From positions 105,763,503 through 105,827,502 of the forward strand of contig CM058230.1 of the NCBI GenBank assembly GCA_030180135.1: a stretch of DNA of 64,000 bases, written 5' to 3'. The position numbers and the translations under genes are program-made. Source of the DNA: Orychophragmus violaceus (Eukaryota; Streptophyta; Magnoliopsida; Brassicales; Brassicaceae). Below the pieces are notes generated by a model. That model made no database searches and was not told where the DNA came from. It was given only the letters and a program-made list of their open reading frames with translations. Shown here one piece after another: positions 1 to 9,860 of this stretch (positions are counted from its first letter, which is position 1; each line of letters begins with the position of its first letter).

Positions 1-3000
1 CGGTAATTCATATCTTGAGCTGCGTAAGCCCGAACGGAGTGATTCAAATTGCTAAATTCATCAAAAAGAGTGGAGAATCATATTTTGGAGGTTTTGGAGT
101 TTATGCAATCATCCGGAGCCGTTCTAAAATATTAAACACGAAAATCCGCAAAACCGAGCAATTAAAGAAGTTGGATTATTGTTGGAACTAATGATGATTA
201 AGTGGTGTTGTGGCAACCAATTAAGCTCAGTAGGACACCTGTCTCTTTCCCAAGTCGCCACCTCTCTTCTCTTCATGCATGCATGAGCAAAATGCATTGA
301 ATCCTTTTTTGTGCAAGAAAACATATTTTTTTCCACATTCATTTCACCTAAACATCTTTCTAATCTCTCAACTCTCTCACGATCTCTCACTCTATTTTCC
401 AGAAACATTCACTTCTTTCATGAGAATTGTTTGTTATGTTCTTGAGAGATTTATCCAAACAAAACCAAACCTTGTTTGATTCATGATGTTTTAGAAAACA
501 AGTAAAGCTCAAATCTTGTTCTTTCTTCACCAAATATCTTCTCTCTCTCAGCTCTCTCTCTGATGCTCTCACACTCTCTGTTTTTCCCGAAAATATCAAG
601 ATCTTGCTTGTTGTTCTTGGTGTTCTTGAGCTCTCATCAAAGATCCTTTGAATGTTCTTCATGGGTTGTTAAGTACATAAGTGTTCAAATCCTTTTCTCT
701 CTTCACCAAATAATCTCCCTCACTCTCGGTCTCTCTTGTCTCTCTCTGTTACTCAAGACCATGCCAGTTATTTCTCAGAAATTCATGCATGTTTCTTGAA
801 TCTTCAAGAAAAGCTCAAGAACCCTAGATTTGTGCATCAAACCTTGTTTTACAAGAAATCCCATAACTTTCTTTCTATAAACCCAAATCCGGATCTGCAA
901 AGCCCTATGGCTTCATCTTGATCTCCTCTACCTTTTCCAGCTGGTCGCCGACGTTGGAGTCGCCGGAGTTCGCCGTAAAACCGCCGTGAAGCAGTCGATT
1001 CTCTAGGGTTTGTGGATCTCTCCTTTTTCCTTAGTGTTTTTAGATGTTTTGAGTCTGGAAATGGCTAGATCTAGTGTTTCTGATCAGTTTGGTGTGTAGA
1101 TCTGAAGAAGAAGCTGCCGGAAAACCCTCCTCCGCCGCCGGTCAACGCTCTTCCGCCGGAGTCAACGCCGGAGAGCCGCCGCCGGTGAAGCCCGCCGCTG
1201 CCAAACCAAAGCCGGTTCTTCAAGGAGTCTTGTGGTATGAGTTGTGTTACAATTGGAGTTGGTTTGGTGGTTTGATTAAACCGGGTCAAGGGCGGTTAAA
1301 CCGGTCAACGGTTTGACCCGAAACCGGTTTAGTCAAACCGGTTCTTATGGTGTTGGACCGGTTTGGTTTAAATCCGAAATTGACTGGTTTTATGATACCG
1401 TGTTTCAGGAGTGTTGGTAGTCCGGGAATCCTCATCCGCGCCAAAATCCGCCATTCCGTAACTATTCAGTGAGTCGGCTCGAAAACTCGTAGAAACAAGT
1501 TCAACCGGGAAATCACTAAACCATAGCCGCTAGGACCTTAACCATTGACTAAATGAATCAAGTAATTAATTAATTGGACCTATAATAATTAACCGGAGAA
1601 AACCAAGTAAACCTGATTAGGGTTTAGAATTAAAAAGGATAACCGATTCCGTGCCGCTAGGATTGTTAGTAAGCGTATTCAGTATATATATGTATGTATA
1701 AGAACGCGTATTAATGAACTATAAATAGGAAATTAAGACATTAGTAAAACATGAGTTAAAACCCAACCAACGCTTATAGTATAATAACGGGATTGGCTAT
1801 TAGGTTTAATAACGGGGTAAGGGTAATGAATTAATTAAGTTAATGATGAGACGTCGGGGAGTTAGTAAGTTTACTAACTCTAAACCGACGGATCGAGGAG
1901 ATGTTAAAAGATGACTAGGGTTGGTTAAGAAACGAGAAGTGTTAAGATTGGTGAACCGTCTACGGGTTAACAAGCGGTTAACCCAGGGTAGCGGGCGTGA
2001 ATTGGATTAAAAGACTTAGAAACCCTAAATAGGCCTGCTTGTGTGGTGATTAGTGTAATTGTGTGATTGATTGTGTTTGCGTGATTGTATTGTTATTGTA
2101 TGGTGAGTTGGTGTGCAGGTTTATTAGACTGCTCGGTGTTGGGCCGAGTAGTCATTGTGGACACTTACTCCGGTCTCGGGACCGGGTAAGTTAGTGGTGC
2201 TGACTAGGTATCTTACCTAGTCAGAGCGGAGTAGTGTAGAAGCTTGCGGAATGGTTGAGATTATTATTATTGTTGTTGATTGTGTGCTAGAGTCCCAGCG
2301 AGTCTGCGTGTTTACATTTCTGCACTAGGACTCTAGGGTGCGCTAGATTCCGCAAGCCTAGAAGTTTTGTTTACGTTCCGGTACTTCCGACCCGATGGGA
2401 TCCTCGGGTTTGACCTAACCGGGCCATGGTGGTTCTGGTTATGGTGTTAACCTATCGGGTGACGCCGGTAGGTGTGCGGTCCGGAGAATACGGGGTCATG
2501 TCCTAGGGCCGGATTGCATGGAAACTCGGGCTATCTAGGGGTAGTCAGAGTCACCGCGTATCGATGGACAGAGAACGGTGTCCTATGCGTGAGTCCTCAT
2601 GAGCACGTATAGGAGTCGAGGGTTAGTTGCCACGTAGGCGACGATGTGAACCCGTGGAAGTTACCGAGTTCGTAGGGCCCAGTGTTGTTGATTATCTTTC
2701 GTTTGACGCGCGTAGATAGATCGAGTCCAATCGAGGACATGTGCCGCAGTGGCTTCGATTTCTATAGCTCTCTCTCTTGTTTTGGTTATTGATTGTGTGT
2801 GGGTTTATTACGCCGTGGTAGTGCGTAATTGGCCATTTATACTTGCTGATTGTTATTTTGGGTTTCGGGGTGGGAAATTGTAGAGCTAGATAGATTAGAA
2901 GCCATTAGTGGGGAGCCGATTCACTGGGTAATCTTAGATTGCTCATTAGACTCTTTTTGTGTTTTTCAGGTATCAGCGACGGACGTGGGAGGTCCTCGGT

Positions 3001-3428
3001 GTAGCTTCGGGTTGTTTGTGACGGGTTTTGATTCGGGATTTTGATTGTTTGATTTTCGGTTCGGCAGCTGCGCCTTTTATATTTTTGATTGATTATATAT
3101 TGTATGAACGATTGTTTATAAACTGTTAAACGTTGTATTCAATGTTTAACTACTTTAAAATGAAATTGTTTCCCTGATATGAGGTTTGGTCCGAACCGAC
3201 ACAACTCGTCGAAATAGTGCAAGTAGTACTGCTTGTACTGTGGATACGAGGATAGCGGGGTCGAAGATAGATTGGTGCGAGCCTTTTGTCTCAAACCGAA
3301 CTGTCTTTGGCTTCGTCCTGTGGCGAACTTTTCCTATTCGACTTGCTCGAGTTCGATTGGTCATGTTCTTGTTTGATTGTTGACCGGTCAGCTCGGCGGT
3401 CAGCGGAGAATGGGAAAGGGGCGTTACA
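1..3428 (+). repeat. Family A 5' LTR (5'-truncated by the window edge)
   Basis: It is nearly identical to 6433-9860. It ends in GCGTTACA, followed by a 6-nt spacer and the primer site. Differences seen by eye lie near 138, 588, 948, 998, 2197 and 3109. The first ~900 bp is CT-rich with many TCTC runs. GGTTTAACC-like motifs are dense at 1210-1390. The short ORFs in it lack family motifs and are not called as genes. Confidence 0.9.
1720..1728 (+). promoter_or_regulatory. Candidate TATA box of family A LTR
   Basis: TATAAATAG in an AT-rich stretch of the LTR, repeated at 8152-8160 in the 3' LTR. The same 9-mer is at the expected promoter position in families B, C and the Tekay-like element. No transcription start can be read directly. 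Confidence 0.4.
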
Positions 3429-3434
3429 GAAAGG

Positions 3435-3446
3435 TGGTATCAGAGC
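3435..3446 (+). other. Primer binding site (tRNA-Met type), family A
   Basis: TGGTATCAGAGC, six bases after the 5' LTR end. This is the usual plant LTR-retrotransposon primer site complementary to the 3' end of initiator tRNA-Met. It fixes the LTR/internal boundary and the plus orientation. Confidence 0.9.
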
Positions 3447-3700
3447 ATGGTTCTGCATGGGTTTCGAAACATTTCATTTTTGAGTGTTTTCCGTGTTTTA
3501 TCGAGTCAAATGTGTCACACAAACAACCATTAGGAAACCGAGCCGCGTCCGTTAAACCCGGGGTTGGGATGGGAAAGTAGAATTTTAGTATCATTCGTAC
3601 TAACTCATTTATGTTTTGATTGCAGTCTCACAGCAGCGTGTCCCGGGCAGAGTGGTTGGTGTGTGTGTGCGCGTGTGCAGAGTATTTTCAGTGGAGTAGG

Positions 3701-4798
3701 ATGAGTCATCAGGGATCAGTTGGGTCACAGCAGGGTCAGGTAGAGCAGTTTCAGGGGTATCCGGCGTCACCAGGGCATACCCGAGGTTCACATACGTCTG
3801 CGCATCCGCCAGATCCAGTACCGCAGTTGCAGGGCGCCAGAGCAGCGCAGATAGACTGGTCGCCCCTTCAAGACCCTTTACCTCCAGCTCTAGCAGATGA
3901 TGCAGGCAGCCGAGACCCTTACGCAGGCGTGATGGGATTTTTGGGCGGAGCCGAGCCAGAGTTCCAGTTACCGCCACAGTGGCCAGAGCCGGACGTGCCG
4001 CAGATTCTCGCAGCGACAGATGCGCCACCGATGTACCAGGCGCCACCTCTTGAGGCACCGGAGTTTCCACCGCTGCTTGGTATGGAGGATGACCTGATGG
4101 ACCCATTGCCATTTGGGTTTGATTTAGAGATGGAGCCAGTAGACCCCGAGCAGCATCAGCAGTGGGAGCAGCAGGTCGGAGAGCAGGTAGCGATGTTGGA
4201 GGATGTTTTGGCACAGCATGTTGGACCAGGATCTCCCCGTACCCCGTTGGATGTTGAGATGTCTTCAGGATCGTCCGAGTCAGAGTTTGAGGCAGTTACA
4301 CCAGCAGTCGAGCCGATAGTGACCCCACCAGTGGTATCCGAGAGCCGAGCTTGTAGCGGATGTGGAGTGCGAGATTTTCATCTACAGTGGTGTCCTCGAC
4401 CAGTTGACCCGCGTCTCCGAGAGCCTTATCAGCCCTCACCTTTACCAGGCCACTGTCCGTTGTGTGGCCAGGATGACCACGGGGAGATGAATTGCCCAGT
4501 AGCCAGAGCAGGACTGTACATGCCAGATGGAGAGCCGTATCCTACCTTAGCACCTGGAGATTGGGGAGCCGGACCTAGCCGCAGAGACCCCGAGCCGAGT
4601 TCGCCACCCGCGAGGCAGTTACCGATGATCCAGATGCCGATTGTTCCGTCGCCTCAGCCTGAGTCAGTGAGGAGATGCCAGTTATGCATAGGTCAGGGCC
4701 ATCTTGCCTCAGACTGTTTCATGGATCCCCCGACAGCACCGACTTCTCCCTGCCAGTTGTGTGGAGGGTATGGACACCCAGCTTTTGCATGTTACTGA
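3701..4798 (+). CDS. Proline-rich multi-zinc-knuckle protein of family A (gag-like)
   Basis: The ORF encodes 365 aa from the ATG at 3701; the frame is open upstream to 3620, but this is the first ATG after the primer site. The N-terminal ~215 residues are rich in Pro, Gln and acidic residues and show no recognisable capsid domain. The C-terminal part has CCHC-type knuckles. An irregular one starts near residue 218 (C-x2-C-x5-H-x3-C). Canonical C-x2-C-x4-H-x4-C knuckles start near residues 252, 326 and 351. Zinc knuckles bind nucleic acid and are typical of retroelement nucleocapsid, so an RNA-binding role in packaging is inferred. It is the only convincing ORF of the element. A TGA ends it at 4796, but the frame stays open beyond. 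A diverged gag or a captured host CCHC protein are alternatives. Confidence 0.62.
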   Translation: MSHQGSVGSQQGQVEQFQGYPASPGHTRGSHTSAHPPDPVPQLQGARAAQIDWSPLQDPLPPALADDAGSRDPYAGVMGFLGGAEPEFQLPPQWPEPDVPQILAATDAPPMYQAPPLEAPEFPPLLGMEDDLMDPLPFGFDLEMEPVDPEQHQQWEQQVGEQVAMLEDVLAQHVGPGSPRTPLDVEMSSGSSESEFEAVTPAVEPIVTPPVVSESRACSGCGVRDFHLQWCPRPVDPRLREPYQPSPLPGHCPLCGQDDHGEMNCPVARAGLYMPDGEPYPTLAPGDWGAGPSRRDPEPSSPPARQLPMIQMPIVPSPQPESVRRCQLCIGQGHLASDCFMDPPTAPTSPCQLCGGYGHPAFACY

Positions 4799-4999
4799 GG
4801 ACCGTATCCCGCAGTCTGTTCCGTGTGTGGCCGTACAGGTCACGATGCTTACCTCTGTCCGATAGCCGAGCCCCAGCACGTTGGAGCACCGTCTCGAGAT
4901 GCACACACACCACACACTCCCGGTGCGCCTGCCAGCGGGTACTCCAGTGAGCCGTACTGCCAGTGGTGTTGGGCATTTCGGTCTTGCTGGAGGCGTTAG
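4799..4999 (+). pseudogene. In-frame C-terminal extension after TGA, with a fifth zinc knuckle
   Basis: Reading on in the same frame after the TGA at 4796-4798 gives 66 further codons before TAG at 4997-4999. They include another canonical knuckle, C-S-V-C-G-R-T-G-H-D-A-Y-L-C, starting at 4817. The TGA therefore interrupts a protein that was longer, through a nonsense mutation or possibly readthrough. The sequence does not decide between these. Confidence 0.55.
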
Positions 5000-6150
5000 G
5001 TTAGGGTAGGGGTAGTTAGGCCAGGTAAGTTGGGGGCGCTAACTTTATTTTGACTTGTAGATAGATCGGCAGGATAGGCGACTTACGTGTCGTCTCGATT
5101 TTTGTTGTGCAGCGGCGTCATATAGGTTTTTGGTTTATGATGACGGCATTATGTAGAAACTCTGATCTTAACCGTGTACTAAAAACCTTATTATGTATGA
5201 AATATCGTTTTATGTACGTGGTGGATGCAGAGTGTTCGGCTAATCGTTTATAGTAGCATAGAAACTATTTGCATGATTGAGATGGTTCGAAAAGCAAATG
5301 GTTTACTGTGTGAAACTAAATGATGGGCGGAACTGACGACCGTTCATCATGACCTAAACCCGGATTGACAACGCTTCCGGCCGATCACTAGATTTTGTGA
5401 TTTTGTGTGTGTAAATTGCTTGTTTAATTCCTTGCTTGATTGATTGGTTGGGTTGTGCGGTAGATCGCGTAGTATTGGTAAGCGTGGATTGATAGATTAA
5501 CTGTTTGAGCATTGCTAACCCTTAGATTGCTAACAGTTCAAATGTGTGAGTAGTGATCGATCGTTTTTCTTGGCCTTGTTAAAAAGTTGAGTCGTGAATT
5601 TATTTTGGTTGTATTTTAAGTTCGAGCTAACTTGCGAACGGTTTAGTTCAACCGTCCCTCCGCGAGAGAACGGACTTATAGGATATTGTTATTTAATCAC
5701 GTGAGATCGTAGGGTACGTGATTAAGTAACCATATTTCTATAGGAAAGTGATATCGGGGATAGAGTAAGGAAGCAATGTGAATCCAAACCCGAACCCGAA
5801 ACCGAGTTAAAGTGTCGAGATGTTGTTAGTCGAGAGCGCCGGACCGCAGAGTAATGGAGATGTCATCAGTGGGAGTGACGTCAGTGGGAGTGCAGCCGCC
5901 ATCGCGAGAAACGGAAAGGAGCCGGGACGCACGAGAAGTTCGCAAGAAGGCTTGGAAGGAGAAACGCCGATGTTGGAGTCAAGGAGAAGGAAGCCGATGA
6001 TCAGATTCTTGAAGAATGTTCCAGGAAAAGGAAGGAAGGAAGGATGCCATCAGAGAGACGAGGAGGTCGAATCAAAGTGGGGAAGCGTCAGAACGAGTTG
6101 GTAAGCAGCCCATCGGAATCGGAACCGATTCGCCGTCCGTAAGTGACGAA
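5000..6150 (+). other. Family A internal non-coding region
   Basis: About 1.15 kb between the zinc-knuckle ORF and the polypurine tract. I see no reverse transcriptase, integrase, RNase H or protease motif on either strand. A short open frame at 5820-6104 has no recognisable domain. The last codons before the stem-loop read like the C-terminal tail of Ty3 pol proteins (E-F-G-D...), suggesting a large internal deletion of a Ty3 element. Confidence 0.5.
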
Positions 6151-6186
6151 GAATTCGGGGACCGAATTCCTGTAAGTGGGGAAGAA
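6151..6186 (+). other. Stem-loop and polypurine tract before family A 3' LTR
   Basis: Bases 6151-6158 and 6162-6169 are perfect 8-bp inverted arms (GAATTCGG / CCGAATTC) around a GGA loop. The purine-rich AAGTGGGGAAGAA follows and abuts the LTR start at 6187. The polypurine tract primes plus-strand synthesis. The stem-loop has counterparts in the same place in the other Ty3-type elements of the window. Confidence 0.7.
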
Positions 6187-9100
6187 TGTGATACCCCGTA
6201 TCAAAAATACGGTCAACGGGCAGCAGAAAGTCAACCGAGGGTAAAACCGTCATTTTACCTCAGTCAGGGGTAAAATGGTAATTTTACCAAAGTTCGAGAC
6301 GGAAACCGAGACGGGCCAAATATTCTTATGTTTTAACATAAAGAATGTTTACAAGACCAGAATTGGAGAAATCGGAGCGGAAACGAGTTTTTCGGCTTAT
6401 CGGGATGGAAACCGACTAAACCGAAGAAACTTCGGTAATTCATATCTTGAGCTGCGTAAGCCCGAACGGAGTGATTCAAATTGCTAAATTCATCAAAAAG
6501 AGTGGAGAATCATATTTTGGAGGTTTTGGAGTTTATGCAATCATCCGGAGCCGTTCTAAAATATTAAACCCGAAAATCCGCAAAACCGAGCAATTAAAGA
6601 AGTTGGATTATTGTTGGAACTAATGATGATTAAGTGGTGTTGTGGCAACCAATTAAGCTCAGTAGGACACCTGTCTCTTTCCCAAGTCGCCACCTCTCTT
6701 CTCTTCATGCATGCATGAGCAAAATGCATTGAATCCTTTTTTGTGCAAGAAAACATATTTTTTTCCACATTCATTTCACCTAAACATCTTTCTAATCTCT
6801 CAACTCTCTCACGATCTCTCACTCTATTTTCCAGAAACATTCACTTCTTTCATGAGAATTGTTTGTTATGTTCTTGAGAGATTTATCCAAACAAAACCAA
6901 ACCTTGTTTGATTCATGATGTTTTAGAAAACAAGTAAAGCTCAAATCTTGTTCTTTCTTCACCAAATATCTTCTCTCTCTCAGCTCTCTCTCTGATGCTC
7001 TCACACTCTCTGTTTTTCCAGAAAATATCAAGATCTTGCTTGTTGTTCTTGGTGTTCTTGAGCTCTCATCAAAGATCCTTTGAATGTTCTTCATGGGTTG
7101 TTAAGTACATAAGTGTTCAAATCCTTTTCTCTCTTCACCAAATAATCTCCCTCACTCTCGGTCTCTCTTGTCTCTCTCTGTTACTCAAGACCATGCCAGT
7201 TATTTCTCAGAAATTCATGCATGTTTCTTGAATCTTCAAGAAAAGCTCAAGAACCCTAGATTTGTGCATCAAACCTTGTTTTACAAGAAATCCCATAACT
7301 TTCTTTCTATAAACCCAAATCCGGATCTGCAAAGCCCTATGGCTTCATCTTGATCTCCTCTACCTTTTCCAGCTGGTCGCCGCCGTTGGAGTCGCCGGAG
7401 TTCGCCGTAAAACCGCCGTGAAGCAGTCGGTTCTCTAGGGTTTGTGGATCTCTCCTTTTTCCTTAGTGTTTTTAGATGTTTTGAGTCTGGAAATGGCTAG
7501 ATCTAGTGTTTCTGATCAGTTTGGTGTGTAGATCTGAAGAAGAAGCTGCCGGAAAACCCTCCTCCGCCGCCGGTCAACGCTCTTCCGCCGGAGTCAACGC
7601 CGGAGAGCCGCCGCCGGTGAAGCCCGCCGCTGCCAAACCAAAGCCGGTTCTTCAAGGAGTCTTGTGGTATGAGTTGTGTTACAATTGGAGTTGGTTTGGT
7701 GGTTTGATTAAACCGGGTCAAGGGCGGTTAAACCGGTCAACGGTTTGACCCGAAACCGGTTTAGTCAAACCGGTTCTTATGGTGTTGGACCGGTTTGGTT
7801 TAAATCCGAAATTGACTGGTTTTATGATACCGTGTTTCAGGAGTGTTGGTAGTCCGGGAATCCTCATCCGCGCCAAAATCCGCCATTCCGTAACTATTCA
7901 GTGAGTCGGCTCGAAAACTCGTAGAAACAAGTTCAACCGGGAAATCACTAAACCATAGCCGCTAGGACCTTAACCATTGACTAAATGAATCAAGTAATTA
8001 ATTAATTGGACCTATAATAATTAACCGGAGAAAACCAAGTAAACCTGATTAGGGTTTAGAATTAAAAAGGATAACCGATTCCGTGCCGCTAGGATTGTTA
8101 GTAAGCGTATTCAGTATATATATGTATGTATAAGAACGCGTATTAATGAACTATAAATAGGAAATTAAGACATTAGTAAAACATGAGTTAAAACCCAACC
8201 AACGCTTATAGTATAATAACGGGATTGGCTATTAGGTTTAATAACGGGGTAAGGGTAATGAATTAATTAAGTTAATGATGAGACGTCGGGGAGTTAGTAA
8301 GTTTACTAACTCTAAACCGACGGATCGAGGAGATGTTAAAAGATGACTAGGGTTGGTTAAGAAACGAGAAGTGTTAAGATTGGTGAACCGTCTACGGGTT
8401 AACAAGCGGTTAACCCAGGGTAGCGGGCGTGAATTGGATTAAAAGACTTAGAAACCCTAAATAGGCCTGCTTGTGTGGTGATTAGTGTAATTGTGTGATT
8501 GATTGTGTTTGCGTGATTGTATTGTTATTGTATGGTGAGTTGGTGTGCAGGTTTATTAGACTGCTCGGTGTTGGGCCGAGTAGTCATTGTGGACACTTAC
8601 TCCGGTCTCGGGACCGGGTAAGTTAGTGGTGTTGACTAGGTATCTTACCTAGTCAGAGCGGAGTAGTGTAGAAGCTTGCGGAATGGTTGAGATTATTATT
8701 ATTGTTGTTGATTGTGTGCTAGAGTCCCAGCGAGTCTGCGTGTTTACATTTCTGCACTAGGACTCTAGGGTGCGCTAGATTCCGCAAGCCTAGAAGTTTT
8801 GTTTACGTTCCGGTACTTCCGACCCGATGGGATCCTCGGGTTTGACCTAACCGGGCCATGGTGGTTCTGGTTATGGTGTTAACCTATCGGGTGACGCCGG
8901 TAGGTGTGCGGTCCGGAGAATACGGGGTCATGTCCTAGGGCCGGATTGCATGGAAACTCGGGCTATCTAGGGGTAGTCAGAGTCACCGCGTATCGATGGA
9001 CAGAGAACGGTGTCCTATGCGTGAGTCCTCATGAGCACGTATAGGAGTCGAGGGTTAGTTGCCACGTAGGCGACGATGTGAACCCGTGGAAGTTACCGAG

Positions 9101-9860
9101 TTCGTAGGGCCCAGTGTTGTTGATTATCTTTCGTTTGACGCGCGTAGATAGATCGAGTCCAATCGAGGACATGTGCCGCAGTGGCTTCGATTTCTATAGC
9201 TCTCTCTCTTGTTTTGGTTATTGATTGTGTGTGGGTTTATTACGCCGTGGTAGTGCGTAATTGGCCATTTATACTTGCTGATTGTTATTTTGGGTTTCGG
9301 GGTGGGAAATTGTAGAGCTAGATAGATTAGAAGCCATTAGTGGGGAGCCGATTCACTGGGTAATCTTAGATTGCTCATTAGACTCTTTTTGTGTTTTTCA
9401 GGTATCAGCGACGGACGTGGGAGGTCCTCGGTGTAGCTTCGGGTTGTTTGTGACGGGTTTTGATTCGGGATTTTGATTGTTTGATTTTCGGTTCGGCAGC
9501 TGCGCCTTTTATATTTTTGATTGATTATATATTGTATGAACAATTGTTTATAAACTGTTAAACGTTGTATTCAATGTTTAACTACTTTAAAATGAAATTG
9601 TTTCCCTGATATGAGGTTTGGTCCGAACCGACACAACTCGTCGAAATAGTGCAAGTAGTACTGCTTGTACTGTGGATACGAGGATAGCGGGGTCGAAGAT
9701 AGATTGGTGCGAGCCTTTTGTCTCAAACCGAACTGTCTTTGGCTTCGTCCTGTGGCGAACTTTTCCTATTCGACTTGCTCGAGTTCGATTGGTCATGTTC
9801 TTGTTTGATTGTTGACCGGTCAGCTCGGCGGTCAGCGGAGAATGGGAAAGGGGCGTTACA
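6187..9860 (+). repeat. Family A 3' LTR, complete (3674 bp)
   Basis: It starts TGTGATACCCC directly after the polypurine tract and ends GCGTTACA at 9860, where satellite begins mid-monomer. Bases 6433-9860 duplicate 1-3428. Nearly 3.7 kb is very long for an LTR beside a 2.76-kb internal region, as in large-LTR non-autonomous (LARD or TR-GAG-like) elements. Confidence 0.92.

Larger units (their letters stand above)
1..9860 (+). mobile_element. Family A non-autonomous LTR retrotransposon, left end outside window
   Basis: Bases 1-3428 recur at 6433-9860 with a constant offset of 6432, which defines two long terminal repeats. They flank a short 2.76-kb internal region with a tRNA-Met-type primer site, a zinc-knuckle ORF and a polypurine tract, and no reverse transcriptase or integrase. 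The complete 3' LTR is 3674 bp with TG...CA ends, so the 5' LTR lacks its first ~246 bp. About six substitutions separate the LTR copies over 3.4 kb by eye (~0.2%), so the insertion is young. The 3' LTR runs straight into satellite DNA, so the target was the satellite. The TSD cannot be checked because the left flank is missing. The stem-loop just before the 3' LTR suggests Ty3 ancestry (inference). Confidence 0.88.

Noticed and set aside
3609..4214. 201-aa antisense ORF over the family A zinc-knuckle gene
   Set aside because: Antisense shadow of a proline-rich coding strand. It has no motif and no promoter evidence.
5820..6104. 94-aa ORF in family A
   Set aside because: Short, no recognisable domain, in a region with clear signs of deletion. 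Not enough support for a gene.
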